From: Aquisphaera giovannonii
Lineage (GTDB): Bacteria > Planctomycetota > Planctomycetia > Isosphaerales > Isosphaeraceae
Reading direction: 5' to 3'
DNA length: 64,000 nt
Assembly: GCF_008087625.1 (NCBI RefSeq)
Contig: NZ_CP042997.1
Coordinates: forward strand, 8,990,001 to 9,054,000
The position numbers and the translations under genes are program-made. Below, in pieces: positions 1 through 8,512 of this stretch (its first letter is position 1; every line of letters begins with the position of its first letter). A model generated the notes under the pieces. The model searched no databases, was not told the origin of the DNA, and was given only the letters and a program-made list of their open reading frames with translations.

Positions 1-783
1 GGAACCAGGGCAGCACCCCGGTGACGCACGCGTTGACCATCATCCCGCCGGTGTCCCACACGAGGAAGTCCGTGATCCGGAAGCCGACCCGGCCCGCCAC
101 GCGCTCCAGCCGGCGGCGGAGGGGCCCGTCGGGGAGCCTCCGCGTGGGCCAGGCCAGGCGGATGAACAGCGGCGAGGCGAAGAGGATCCCGAACCCCAGG
201 CAGGCCAGCTCCACGGGCTCGGCCGCGGGGTGCTCGTGCCAGCCGGGCCAGAGTCGGCCGAAGACGTCGTGGCGGAGCACGAAGATCAGGATCACCGGCA
301 GCGTCAGCCCGGCCGCCTGGCGCGTCTTCAGCGTCAGGTAGGTGTGCCAGGGGGGGCAGTTGCGGGCGTCGTGGAGCGCCCGCTCCGCCAGGTAGAGGCC
401 GCTCCAGGTGACGAGCTGGATCACGATGTACGGGGCGAAGATCGCCAGGTCGTCCAGCAGGATCGACCCCTCGAGCTTCCAGTTGGACAGGACCAGGTCC
501 GACCAGCCGACGCCGTGGACGATCCAGGCGTAGATCCCCAGCCCCGCCAGCGTCAGGAGCCGCGAGCCCTGGACGTACCGCCGGAAGACCCGGCCGGATG
601 CGTAGCCCGCCCTCGCCACCCGGGACGCCACCCAGCCCCCCAGGCCGAACGACAGGGCGGCGACCAGGAGCACCCCCCGGCGGCCTCCAGCAGGCGGAAC
701 GGCACGAGCGCCCCCGGGACCTCGGGCCCGCGCAGGTCGAGCCCGAAGGCGATCATCAGCGCGATCAGCAGGGGAATCGGCAT
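1..783 (-). pseudogene. M48-type zinc metalloprotease, N-terminal part, frameshifted and cut by window edge
   Basis: The reading starts with MPIPLLIALMIAFGLDLRG at 783 and soon loses its frame. At a run of six C (673-678 on the plus strand) the first frame turns into low-quality sequence and stops near 553. One base over, the frame is open without a stop from about 680 to the window edge. That second frame encodes several hydrophobic segments and ends with DFLVWDTGGMMVNACVTG, which resembles the region before the HExxH helix of membrane-bound M48 (STE24/HtpX-like) peptidases. The zinc motif itself would lie outside the window. The break looks like a single missing G in a homopolymer, so it is either a real inactivating mutation or a sequencing error. 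Family assignment is moderate. Confidence 0.6.
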
Positions 784-881
784 GGGCTCTCGTGCTCGGC
801 TCGGCTCGGTACGGATCGGCCCGGCGGCGGGCCGGCCCCGGTCGCGGCTCGCGGCCCGGGGTTCGCGCCCGGGGCCTCGGC

Positions 882-1571
882 TCAGGCGCCCTCGGACGCC
901 CCGACGAGGATGATGGAGACCGGATAGGGCGACGGCTTCGCCTCCCCTTTGACCGCCAGGCTCAGGGGCACGACCACCCGCCAGGTGTTCTTCTCCCCGT
1001 CGTGGATCATCGACGGCGCCTTGGCGTCGGCCGAGGCGGAGAGCATGAACAGGATCCCCGGATGGCTCGTGCCGGCCGCCTCGGCGCTCTGGGTCTCGAG
1101 CTGCTTCTTGGGCAGCACGCCGACCGTCTTGTCCTTGGCCGCCGGCAGCAGCATGGAGTAATCCCGGAAGGGGCTCACGCCGAGGTGATCGCCGTTGACC
1201 GGCTGGAGGCCGTAGCGGAGCGTGTAGAGGCCCTTGGGGATCGCCTGGTCGCGATAGTCGTGCCCCTCGCCGTCGAAGCGGATGACGCCGAGCAGCTCGC
1301 TGGATGCCAGGAACGGGAACTGGATCACCCCCTGCGGCGCGCCGGGCTTCGAGGCCGCCGGGACCTCCTTGCGCAGCCAGAGGCTGGCCAGCGGCTTGCC
1401 CTCGGCGTCGGTGATCCGATATCCGTGCGGATTCAGGGCCGAGGAGACCTCGGGGGCGAATCCCGACGGGGCCGCCTCCTTCAGCTCCTCGACCTTGTAC
1501 TCCTGCGCGGCCGCGAGGCCGGTCGCGAGGACGGTGACGGACAGGAACGACCCGTAGCGGAGCAATCGCAT
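882..1571 (-). CDS. Secreted hypothetical protein
   Basis: This 229-residue protein begins with a typical signal peptide (MRLLRYGSFLSVTVLATGLAAAQ), so export is expected. The mature part contains a stretch reading GLYTLRYGLQPVNGDHLG around the middle and a C-terminal segment rich in beta-type residues. It has no membrane segment after the signal and no catalytic motif I recognise. Similar small exported proteins of unknown function are common in planctomycetes. It lies 98 bp downstream of the M48-like gene on the same strand. The start is the only ATG that gives an intact signal peptide; a strong ribosome binding site is not obvious. I assign no function. Confidence 0.8.
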   Translation of the reverse strand: MRLLRYGSFLSVTVLATGLAAAQEYKVEELKEAAPSGFAPEVSSALNPHGYRITDAEGKPLASLWLRKEVPAASKPGAPQGVIQFPFLASSELLGVIRFDGEGHDYRDQAIPKGLYTLRYGLQPVNGDHLGVSPFRDYSMLLPAAKDKTVGVLPKKQLETQSAEAAGTSHPGILFMLSASADAKAPSMIHDGEKNTWRVVVPLSLAVKGEAKPSPYPVSIILVGASEGA

Positions 1572-1833
1572 CGAAGAACGCCTCTGTGGCTGCGGAAAGG
1601 CCGTGCGACGCGGGGAAGTCCCCGCGCTTCGGGCCGATCGGGGACGGGCGCGTCCCCCGGGCTAAGGACGCGGACCTGCCGCGTCCCGGGGGGGTCGCAC
1701 CACTGAATATTGTACAAGCACGGGAAGGGCGTGAGGAAAGGCAGTCCGGCCCCGCGAGGCGGCGGGGAGGCCGCGCCCATCTCGAGGAGGGGGCCGCGGC
1801 GGCGCCTGCGGGCCGGCGGATCGGGCCGCGGAA

Positions 1834-2538
1834 TCAGAGGGCGAAGCGGCCGACGAAGCTGCTGCGGCAGTTCGGGTCGCTCCACCGCGAGGGCAGGCCC
1901 TCGCCCTTGAATTCGTGCCCGAGCGTGTAGGCCGGCTTCGCGACCACACCCTGCGAAAGCGGCTGGTACGCGATCACCTCATTGCCGCAGAAATGGTCAT
2001 TGTCGTCGAGCGGGCGGGTGATGACCTGGGCCAGGCCGGCGGCCCAGAACGAGGCCCGGGGCGCCTGGGGCATGCCGTGGGCCGCGTGCGCCGAGTCGGC
2101 CTCGGACGCGACGTGCTCCTCCACCTTCAGGGCCATGGACGCGACCTTCACGGCCTTGATGTTGCCGAGCCGGGCGCCGCCCAGCTCGCGGGCCATGGCC
2201 ACCAGCGCCTCGCGCTGGGCCGGGCTGGCCTTCCGGTCGACGATCACGACGGCGGTGGCCGCTTCGGGCCGGTCCTGGGAGAAGGTCGTCGTCCCCTCGA
2301 CGGCCGCCGCGACGCAGAGGCCGCCGACGTCGACCCCCTTCCAGGCCCCCTGGCGGACCTTCCAGGCGAGCACGGCCTGATGCCCGGTGGTGAAGACCTC
2401 GGAATTGGAGATGCATGGGCCCGTGAACACATCGGCCGTCCGCGCCTCGACGTAGTCTCCCTCGAGGCCGGCCGCGCCCGCGACGCCGGCCGAGGCCATC
2501 AGCAGGGCGCCGCACAGGGCTGCCAACGAATACCGCAT
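1834..2538 (-). CDS. Secreted DUF1326-like protein
   Basis: The 234-residue protein has a signal peptide (residues 1 to about 22, ending AGVAGAA). The start of the mature chain, GDYVEARTADVFTGPC, and the following LAWKVRQGAWKGVDVGGL match the general layout of DUF1326 proteins, which carry a conserved cysteine after an EAR/EAC-type start. The C-terminal half has further cysteines (DDNDHFCGNEV and DPNCRSSF), so a disulphide or metal site is possible. DUF1326 has no settled biochemical role. The ATG has GGGAG about nine bases upstream. It faces the same way as the secreted gene at 882-1571, with about 260 bp between them. Confidence 0.75.
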   Translation of the reverse strand: MRYSLAALCGALLMASAGVAGAAGLEGDYVEARTADVFTGPCISNSEVFTTGHQAVLAWKVRQGAWKGVDVGGLCVAAAVEGTTTFSQDRPEAATAVVIVDRKASPAQREALVAMARELGGARLGNIKAVKVASMALKVEEHVASEADSAHAAHGMPQAPRASFWAAGLAQVITRPLDDNDHFCGNEVIAYQPLSQGVVAKPAYTLGHEFKGEGLPSRWSDPNCRSSFVGRFAL

Positions 2539-2628
2539 GGTGCAAAGCTCCCGGAAAGGGTGGGTGGGACGAGGCGAGGCGCCCGACGAGGTTATGCCGC
2601 GAATTATCCGAGCCGGGCCGGCGACAAG

Positions 2629-3270
2629 TCAAGGCTTGCCGACACCCTCGGCATCCTCGTCGCGGGGAGGACGAGTCGCCGACCGGGAGGGGAGCCAGCC
2701 GCCTGAGCTCCTCGCCCCGCCCTTCCGCCGCGATCGCGGCGGGTCGTCCGCCGGCTCGATCGGGTCGGCCTCGTCCCCGTCCTCGCGACCGGATCTCGCC
2801 AGCGACGGGGAGGACCTGGGGATCGCCCTCGAGCGAGGCTCCGCCGGGGCCGGCGGGGGCGTATCCCTGGCGGGGGGCGGCGTCTCGTCCGGGTCCTTCA
2901 ACGAAAGCTGCGTCTGGGGGGCGCCGGGGATGCTGTCGCGGAGCTGCCGGAAGGCGGACTCCAGCTGACTCTTCTGGTCCTGGTAGGCCATCACCGAGGA
3001 TTCGAGCTGCCGCCTCGCCTGCTCGAGCTGCGCGAGCCGCTTGCCATCATCCACCGCCCGCTCGGCGTACTCCTCGTTCTGGGTGCGGAGGGCGAGCACC
3101 TCGTCCTTGAGCCGGGCATTCTCGGTGCGGACGTCCTGGCTGAACCGTCGGCATTCCTCGACCTGCGCGCGCGTCGCCAGGGTGCAGCCGGATTGCATGG
3201 CCGCGAGCAAGGCCGCGAACGCCGCGAGGGCGAGCCGGCCCCTTCCTTGAAGACGATCGGCGCGGGCCAC
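2629..3270 (-). CDS. Coiled-coil lipoprotein-like protein
   Basis: The 213-residue protein starts at a GTG (3270) preceded by AAGGAGAACGAAACGA, a good Shine-Dalgarno match. The same frame stays open far upstream, but that part looks like non-coding shadow. Residues 1-29 form a basic then hydrophobic leader ending AAMQSGC, which fits an export signal with an imperfect lipobox, so the cysteine may be lipidated. Residues about 35-105 are charged, Leu/Gln/Glu-rich heptads typical of a coiled coil (EECRRFSQ, RRQLESSV). The rest is Pro/Ser/Arg-rich and probably disordered. Function is unknown; a structural or envelope role is inference. Confidence 0.65.
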   Translation of the reverse strand: MARADRLQGRGRLALAAFAALLAAMQSGCTLATRAQVEECRRFSQDVRTENARLKDEVLALRTQNEEYAERAVDDGKRLAQLEQARRQLESSVMAYQDQKSQLESAFRQLRDSIPGAPQTQLSLKDPDETPPPARDTPPPAPAEPRSRAIPRSSPSLARSGREDGDEADPIEPADDPPRSRRKGGARSSGGWLPSRSATRPPRDEDAEGVGKP

Positions 3271-3591
3271 TCGTTTCGTTCTCCTTCCGTGCCCGCAGGC
3301 GACGGGATCGCGAGAATGACGCGATCGACGGGCGAGGACGAGACATGACGCGGACGCCCCCGCCGGTGGCCGCGAGGGCTGGCGGGAGGGTCCGACGGCA
3401 TCTCTACCCCAGAACCCCGACCGGGACAAGGCCAGCCTGCAAGGGCCACGAGCCCTCACGCCCTGCGAGATCCATCGCGCCACAATATCGGGAATGGGAG
3501 ACACGGGACGGCCCGGAGGGCGAGAACTTGTGCCATCATGGTAATGAGAACGTCGAGGCGATGCCTGGCGAGGCCCGTGGAGTGCCTGGCG
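3271..3591. other. Intergenic region between divergent genes
   Basis: This 321-bp gap separates the coiled-coil lipoprotein (minus strand) from the gene at 3592 (plus strand), so promoters for both should be here. I see no convincing -35/-10 pair, no RNA gene and no repeat. Confidence 0.5.
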
Positions 3592-4383
3592 ATGACCGAG
3601 GGCGAATGGATGTCCACGGCCGGCCCGTGGGAAATGCTGGAGTTCCTCCGAGGCAAGGAAAGCCCGCGCAGGTTCCGCCTGCTGGCCTGTGCGCTCGTAC
3701 GGTCCGTGCCGCTCCATCGCGACGGCCGGTCGATCTGGGAGCTGGTCCCGGCCTTCGAGTGGTTCCGCGACCCCATCCCGGGGGGTCGGCTGATGACGTG
3801 CCACGAGCTGGTCGAGATCGCCGAGCGCGAGGCCGACGGGGAAGCCTCGGCCGGCGACTGGGCCGCGGCGAAGACCTTCGCCCGGGCCGTCCTCATCCGG
3901 GCCGAGGCCGACGCCTCCGAGCACGATCCCGCCCTGGGGACGGGCATCCACTATCGGGGCTCCGCACTGCGACTCGCCGCGGCCGAGGCCCTCGTCCACA
4001 TCACCGAGGAGGACCCCGACCGGCTCTGCCTGGGCATGCTCGACTACCAGAGCCTGAACGAGCCGAGCGACCGGCGGTCCAGGGACGTCCTCCATCCCGA
4101 CATGGCCACGCCGACCCGGGGGCTCATCCGTGAGGTCTTCGGCGACCATCCGCGACCTCGCGACCCGGAACCGGCCCGGCTGCCCCCCGAGGTGACGAGG
4201 CTGGCCGGGCTGATCTACGCGGAACAGGCCTTCGATCGGATGCCCGAGCTCGGGGCCGCCCTGGCCGCCGCGGGCTGCCACCGGGCGGACATCCTCTCTC
4301 ACTGCCGCTCGCGTGCCGGCCACGTCCGCGGCTGCTGGGCCCTGGATGACCTGAGGGAGAGCGGCCTCCCCTCGCGCCGATGA
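3592..4383 (+). CDS. Planctomycete MTE-W-type hypothetical protein
   Basis: This cytoplasmic protein of 263 residues opens with MTEGEWMSTAGPWEMLEFL followed by a helical, Arg-rich stretch (RFRLLACALVRSV). That N-terminal block is a recurrent planctomycete theme (MTE.EWL...P..MLEFL, then LFACACCRR), found in many paralogues of unknown function. The C-terminus also carries the family end motif GHVRGCWALDDL. An upstream GTG at 3538 would add 18 residues, but the ATG at 3592 matches the family start. No enzyme motif is visible. I cannot assign a function; recognition of the family pattern is from memory. Confidence 0.75.
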   Translation: MTEGEWMSTAGPWEMLEFLRGKESPRRFRLLACALVRSVPLHRDGRSIWELVPAFEWFRDPIPGGRLMTCHELVEIAEREADGEASAGDWAAAKTFARAVLIRAEADASEHDPALGTGIHYRGSALRLAAAEALVHITEEDPDRLCLGMLDYQSLNEPSDRRSRDVLHPDMATPTRGLIREVFGDHPRPRDPEPARLPPEVTRLAGLIYAEQAFDRMPELGAALAAAGCHRADILSHCRSRAGHVRGCWALDDLRESGLPSRR

Positions 4384-4767
4384 CGGCCTGATCGCATCGC
4401 CCGCGACGGACCGCCTCGGGGCCGGCCCCGCCCGGCGACCGCGTCGGCCCCGGCGTGCCGGGCGACCGGGCAGGTCCGGCTCGCACGTCAGTGCGACCCG
4501 GGGCGCCGGGGCATCGAAGCGAGGACGAGCCTCCCCCCGGCGGGCCGAGGCTGCCCCCCCGGTCCGGCTCACGCCGGAGGCTGGAGGCTTCGCCCGTCCG
4601 AACCACCCGCTCACGCGGGTGGTCACGTGTTCATGGATTCCCCGACGAACTGTCAAGCTGGGGCTCCAGCATTTGGGACGATCCCCGAACGCGTTCTACA
4701 GTTCGGTCGGAGGGCCACGGCGCCCGAGCCTCGACGGGCGGTACGATAGCCGGATGAAATTCCTGCG
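4384..4767. other. Intergenic region with one perfect hairpin
   Basis: This 384-bp gap holds no credible gene. The one structure I see is a perfect hairpin at 4602-4623 (nine-base stem ACCACCCGC, loop TCAC). It lacks a T-run, so calling it a terminator for the upstream gene would be a guess. Confidence 0.5.
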
Positions 4768-5292
4768 ATGAACGAGAGCGACTACATCCGTGCGGCCTCC
4801 CGACTCTGGCCTCGCGAGGGAGAGGTCCCGGCCGACGCGTTGATCTCGCTGGTGGAGAGGGCGGTGCGCGAGCACCCGCGGTCCCCGGAGCTATGGTGCC
4901 TGAAGGGTGATTTGCTCCAGCTCCGGTTCCGCCCGTTCGATCGCGACTTCGACCCCCGACTGCCGCTGGAATGCTACGAGACGGCGATCGCGCTCGACGA
5001 CCGTTGCGCGGACGCCCACAACGAGATCGGCTACCTGTGCGACGTCTACCTCGACGACTTCGAGCGTGCCGAGGCGGAGTTCCGGCGGGCGATCGAGCTT
5101 GGCCTGGATCACACCGCCTACATGGGGCTCGCGAGGGTGCTCGCCCAGACCGGACGAGCCGCGGAGGCGCTCGCACTGCTCGATTCGTGTCCCCACGGCG
5201 ACAACCCCGAGGTCGTCAGGCTCCGAGGTGAGATCTCCGACGGAGACTGGGGCGACAGCTCCGGCGGGTCGCGCGGCGCAGGCCCCTCGTAG
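4768..5292 (+). CDS. TPR-repeat protein
   Basis: The 174-residue soluble protein contains tandem helical repeats of TPR type. One covers about residues 30-75 (ELWCLKGDLL then LECYETAIALD), another 75-115 (DAHNEIGYLCDVYLDDFERA, EFRRAIELG) and a third 115-150 (YMGLARVLAQTGRAAEAL). Such repeats usually form a protein-binding scaffold. There is no signal peptide or membrane segment. The C-terminal 20 residues are Gly/Ser-rich. It stands alone on the plus strand and converges with the phosphatase gene. The partner is unknown. Confidence 0.75.
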   Translation: MNESDYIRAASRLWPREGEVPADALISLVERAVREHPRSPELWCLKGDLLQLRFRPFDRDFDPRLPLECYETAIALDDRCADAHNEIGYLCDVYLDDFERAEAEFRRAIELGLDHTAYMGLARVLAQTGRAAEALALLDSCPHGDNPEVVRLRGEISDGDWGDSSGGSRGAGPS

Positions 5293-5297
5293 GGGCC
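5281..5297. terminator. Short hairpin at the stop codon, between convergent genes
   Basis: The sequence GGCCCCT CGT AGGGGCC forms a perfect seven-base stem with a three-base loop and spans the TAG stop of the TPR gene. It lies between convergent genes, where a bidirectional terminator is plausible, but there is no T-run on either side. Confidence 0.3.
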
Positions 5298-5408
5298 GCC
5301 TCCGTGCGGCGACCGCCCGGAGCGGATACCCGGCCGTACGGGGGACGGAGCCCCGCCGAGTCGCCAGGCGGGTGTCATGTGCCGGACGGCGCGGGCTCGG
5401 GCGCGAAG

Positions 5409-5966
5409 TCAGCCGTCAGGCTCGGGAAGGCGGAGGCGCCAGTCCCGCTTCTCGACGGCCCGGAGGTCCTCGACATCCCGCAGGAAGCCGAGGTAGGGGA
5501 TGAGGTTGCGCAACTCCACGTCCCCTGCCTGACCTTCGAAGGGCAATACTCTGAGATGGTTGCCGTAGTTTCGCTCCAGCTTCGCGGGCGTGTCGTCGAT
5601 CATCAGCACCCGCTCCAGGGCGAATCCGGCTCGCTTCACCTTCTTCAGGTCCTTGACCCAATAGTATTCCTGGGTCTCGGGGTGGTATCGGCGGGTACAT
5701 CGCTCGCTCGACCAGATGAACCGGAGGGCCGGGCCGTCGGCGAAGAGGCGGCCGACGAGGCCCGCGACGTACGGAGCACTCGCCGACGACCACACGGCCA
5801 GGTCGTACCAGCTCGCGACGGTTCGCAGGAACTCGCCGAGGTAGGGACGCCGATGGACGGCGAATTCGCCGACGCGGAAGTCCGGCACACCCAGGTCAGG
5901 CCGCGCCTCGGTCGTGGCGAAGGCCAGCGTCTCGTCGAGATCCAGGATCAGGAGCGGCCTCTGCAA
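5409..5966 (-). CDS. NLI-interacting-factor (FCP1/SCP)-like HAD phosphatase
   Basis: This 185-residue protein carries the DxDxT motif of FCP1/SCP phosphatases at its N-terminus (LILDLDETL, nucleophile Asp9 and Asp11). It also has the conserved RPYLGEFL, the motif-2 region LAVWSSAS and the C-terminal acidic motif VLMIDDTP. These HAD enzymes remove phosphate from Ser or other phospho-substrates; in eukaryotes they act on RNA polymerase II. The bacterial substrate is unknown. The start is a TTG at 5966 preceded by GGGAGGGATCG, a strong ribosome binding site. It follows the nitrilase gene by 72 bp on the same strand, so co-transcription is likely. Confidence 0.85.
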   Translation of the reverse strand: MQRPLLILDLDETLAFATTEARPDLGVPDFRVGEFAVHRRPYLGEFLRTVASWYDLAVWSSASAPYVAGLVGRLFADGPALRFIWSSERCTRRYHPETQEYYWVKDLKKVKRAGFALERVLMIDDTPAKLERNYGNHLRVLPFEGQAGDVELRNLIPYLGFLRDVEDLRAVEKRDWRLRLPEPDG

Positions 5967-6038
5967 CGATCCCTCCCGTGTGGAGCCTCTCGAGGGATGG
6001 GCCGAACGGCTCCCGTCGCCCCCGAGAGGCCGCGATGC

Positions 6039-7025
6039 TCAGCCCGCCGCCGGGCCTCCGCTCGCCTCGTAGGCGAGCCGCCAGCCCGGGGTCGTCTCGG
6101 CCTTCCGCCCCTCCGGGTGCGGCGCGACGAGCCCGCCGTAGAGCTCGGGCCGGCGGGCACGCAGGTAGCGGCGACCCGGGGCGTGCTCCAGGGCGGAGGC
6201 CGTCAGGAGGGCGACCACGACGTCATCGCCGAGCGCCTGGCTCTCGACGAGGACCTCGCCGCTGGGGTCCAGGACCATCGCCAGGCCCGGCTTGATCGTG
6301 TCGTAGTCGCGGCCGATGTTGTTCGCGAAGACGGCGAACACGCCGTTCTCCCAGGCCCGCGCCGGCAGCCAGCGCATCAGCCATCCGCGCCCCTTCGGCC
6401 CCTGGAACTCCCCGCGGAGCCTCGCCGGGTCGCGCTCGCGATTGTCCCACAACGCCGGGTCGACCGGTCCGCGCCCCGGCATCGGGGACGGCGTGCATCC
6501 GGTCACGTGCGGCATGACGATCACCTCGGCCCCCATGAGCGCCGTGGCCCTGACATTCTCCGGCAAGTTGTTGTCGTAGCAGATCAGGAACCCGAACTTC
6601 ACGCCCCGGATCTCGACGACGTTGTAGCCGCGGCCCGGCGTCAGGTGCGGGCTGATGAACGGGTGGAGCTTGTGGTACTTCGTCAGGAAGCCCTCCGGGC
6701 CGACCGCTGCGTAACTCTTGTAAAGGCGCCCGTCCGGCTCCCGCTCGATCAGCCCGGCCATCACGACCACGCCCGACTCGCGCGCGATGTCGATCAAGGC
6801 CGCCGTCGAGGGCCCATCCGGCACGGGCTCGGCCAGTGCATCGAGCTCCTCGCGTGACAGCGTCTGCAGGAACGTATAGGCGGTGACGCTGCACTCGTGG
6901 AAGCAGACGACCTCGGCCCCCTGCCCCGCGGCACGACGGGTCAGATCGCGGATCCGCCCGAGGTTGTAGGCCTTGTCGCCGTCGCGATGCTCGAACTGGG
7001 CGGCGGCGATCCGGATGTCCCGCAT
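6039..7025 (-). CDS. Nitrilase-superfamily carbon-nitrogen hydrolase
   Basis: The 328-residue protein shows the full catalytic triad of the C-N hydrolase fold: Glu44 in CFHECS, Lys119 in TKYHKLH and Cys149 in LICYDNN. Enzymes of this type hydrolyse nitriles, amides or N-carbamoyl compounds through a thioester on the cysteine. The LICYDN..PE variant fits amidase or carbamoylase branches more than lipoprotein acyltransferases. There is no signal peptide, so it should act in the cytoplasm. The ATG is preceded by AGGGGAAAACGATCG. It probably heads a two-gene transcript with the FCP1-like phosphatase. The substrate cannot be read from the sequence. Confidence 0.85.
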   Translation of the reverse strand: MRDIRIAAAQFEHRDGDKAYNLGRIRDLTRRAAGQGAEVVCFHECSVTAYTFLQTLSREELDALAEPVPDGPSTAALIDIARESGVVVMAGLIEREPDGRLYKSYAAVGPEGFLTKYHKLHPFISPHLTPGRGYNVVEIRGVKFGFLICYDNNLPENVRATALMGAEVIVMPHVTGCTPSPMPGRGPVDPALWDNRERDPARLRGEFQGPKGRGWLMRWLPARAWENGVFAVFANNIGRDYDTIKPGLAMVLDPSGEVLVESQALGDDVVVALLTASALEHAPGRRYLRARRPELYGGLVAPHPEGRKAETTPGWRLAYEASGGPAAG

Positions 7026-7269
7026 CGATCGTTTTCCCCTGTCCCCGGGTCCTGAGTGGTCCCCTCAAAGGATCCGGGGCGGAGCGGCAGGGGTCAAGAA
7101 GCGAGCAGGCCGGAAGCAGGCCCCGGATTTCCGAAGCCGCGTGCACGGACGGCGGCGGGTCCTTCATAATGGGCGTGCCGGTGGAGGTTGGCGCCGTCGC
7201 CTGATTGTGCGGGGTGCGACGTCCTGCACCCTCCATCCATTCGTCACCTGTCCCGGGAGTTCTCGCACC

Positions 7270-8226
7270 GTGAAGATCGTGATCCTAGATGGCCGGACGC
7301 TGGCGCCCGATAGGGCGGCATGGGCGGGGCTGGAGGAGTTCGGCGAGGTCGTCTATCACGACGTGAGCACCGCCGAGCAGGTCGTCGAGCGGGCCGCGGG
7401 CGCCACGGTCGTGGCGACGAACAAGACTCCGATCCGGGAGGAGACGCTCGCCCGGCTCCCCGAACTGCGGCTCATTACCCTCCTGGCGACCGGCTACGAT
7501 TGCGTGGACGTGAAGGCCGCACGGGCGCGAGGCGTGACGGTCTGCAACGTGCCCGTGTACGGCACTCGGTCGGTGTCGCAGTTCGTCTTCGCCTTGCTGC
7601 TGGAGCTCTGCCATCACGCCGGGCTCCACGACGAGGCCGTACATGACGGGGAATGGACGAACCAGCCGGACTTCTCGCTCCGCAAGACGCGACAGGTCGA
7701 GCTCGCGGGCAAGACGATGGGGATCGTCGGCTACGGGCGCATCGGCAGGCAGACGGCGGTGCTGGCCCGCGCCTTCGGCATGGATGTCCTGACCCACTCG
7801 CGGTCGGGCGGGGACAACTCCCCGGCCGAGGGCGTCCGCTTCTGCGGGCTCGACGAGCTATTCGCCGGCTCGGACGTCATCAGCCTGCACTGCCCGATGA
7901 CCGAGCAGACCGCCGGCCTGATCAATCGGGACCAGCTCTCGAGGGTGAAGCCGGGCGCCTTCCTGATCAACACGGCGCGGGGCGGCCTCGTGGTCGAGGA
8001 GGACCTTGCGGAGGCCCTGAATTCGGGCAGGCTCGGCGCCGCGGCGCTCGACGTCGTCTCGAAGGAGCCGATCCGCCCCGACAACCCGCTCCTGAAGGCG
8101 AAGAACTGCCTGATCACCCCGCACATCGCCTGGGCGACCGACGAGGCCCGCGGCCGCCTCATGGAGACGACCGTCGCCAACGTCGCGGCATTCCTCGGCG
8201 GCAAGCCGATCAACGTGGTGAATTAG
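7270..8226 (+). CDS. D-2-hydroxyacid dehydrogenase (NAD-dependent)
   Basis: The 318-residue protein has the two-domain layout of D-isomer 2-hydroxyacid dehydrogenases. The Rossmann fingerprint GYGRIG lies at 154-159. The catalytic Arg237 is in INTARGG, Glu266 in SKEP and the catalytic His285 in TPHIAW. It should interconvert a 2-keto acid and a D-2-hydroxy acid with NAD(P); hydroxypyruvate or glyoxylate reductase and phosphoglycerate dehydrogenase are related activities. The start is a GTG at 7270. A longer frame upstream overlaps the divergent nitrilase and lacks family sequence. It is divergent from the nitrilase across about 245 bp. Confidence 0.9.
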   Translation: MKIVILDGRTLAPDRAAWAGLEEFGEVVYHDVSTAEQVVERAAGATVVATNKTPIREETLARLPELRLITLLATGYDCVDVKAARARGVTVCNVPVYGTRSVSQFVFALLLELCHHAGLHDEAVHDGEWTNQPDFSLRKTRQVELAGKTMGIVGYGRIGRQTAVLARAFGMDVLTHSRSGGDNSPAEGVRFCGLDELFAGSDVISLHCPMTEQTAGLINRDQLSRVKPGAFLINTARGGLVVEEDLAEALNSGRLGAAALDVVSKEPIRPDNPLLKAKNCLITPHIAWATDEARGRLMETTVANVAAFLGGKPINVVN

Positions 8227-8234
8227 GAGGGACT

Positions 8235-8422
8235 CACCACAGAGGCACAGAGGACACGGAGAAGAGAAAACCGAGACGAAGGATCGAAGAGCGGGAGAGA
8301 CTTCGCCGCGAAGACTGGACGGCCACGGAAGGCATCGTTGGAGGCAGCACAAGCCCATCTTTCCGGTTCCTCGAACTCGCTCCTCTCCGGGTCTTCTCCG
8401 TGCCCTCTGTGCCTCCGTGGTG
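8235..8422. repeat. Palindromic repeat element with about 32-bp inverted arms
   Basis: Left arm 8235-8266 (starts CACCACAGAGGCACAGAGG) and right arm 8391-8422 (ends CTGTGCCTCCGTGGTG) are reverse complements at 29 of 32 positions. The 124 bp between them has no coding potential I can support. The arm sequence resembles the CACCACAGAGGCACAGAGG repeats that recur in many bacterial genomes. It begins eight bases after the dehydrogenase stop codon. It encodes no transposase, so it would be a non-autonomous MITE- or REP-like element. Confidence 0.75.
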
Positions 8423-8437
8423 AACTCCCCAATGAGG

Positions 8438-8479
8438 GACGGCCCCGGCACCCTCCAGTTGGAAGATGCCGGGGCCGTC
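8438..8479 (-). terminator. Strong hairpin downstream of the 484-residue protein gene
   Basis: GACGGCCCCGGCA (8438-8450) and TGCCGGGGCCGTC (8467-8479) form a perfect 13-bp stem with a 16-base loop. It lies about 35 bp past the minus-strand stop at 8513. There is no clear T-run, so it is a terminator or RNA-stabilising hairpin by position only. Confidence 0.45.
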
Positions 8480-8512
8480 GGGTTTGAGTCCGGGTGCTCG
8501 CGGTTCACCCGC

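Noticed and set aside
2629-4656. A 675-codon minus-strand frame covering the lipoprotein gene and beyond
   Set aside because: Only the last 213 codons (from the GTG at 3270) look coding; the rest is Arg/Gly/Pro-rich shadow opposite the gene at 3592.
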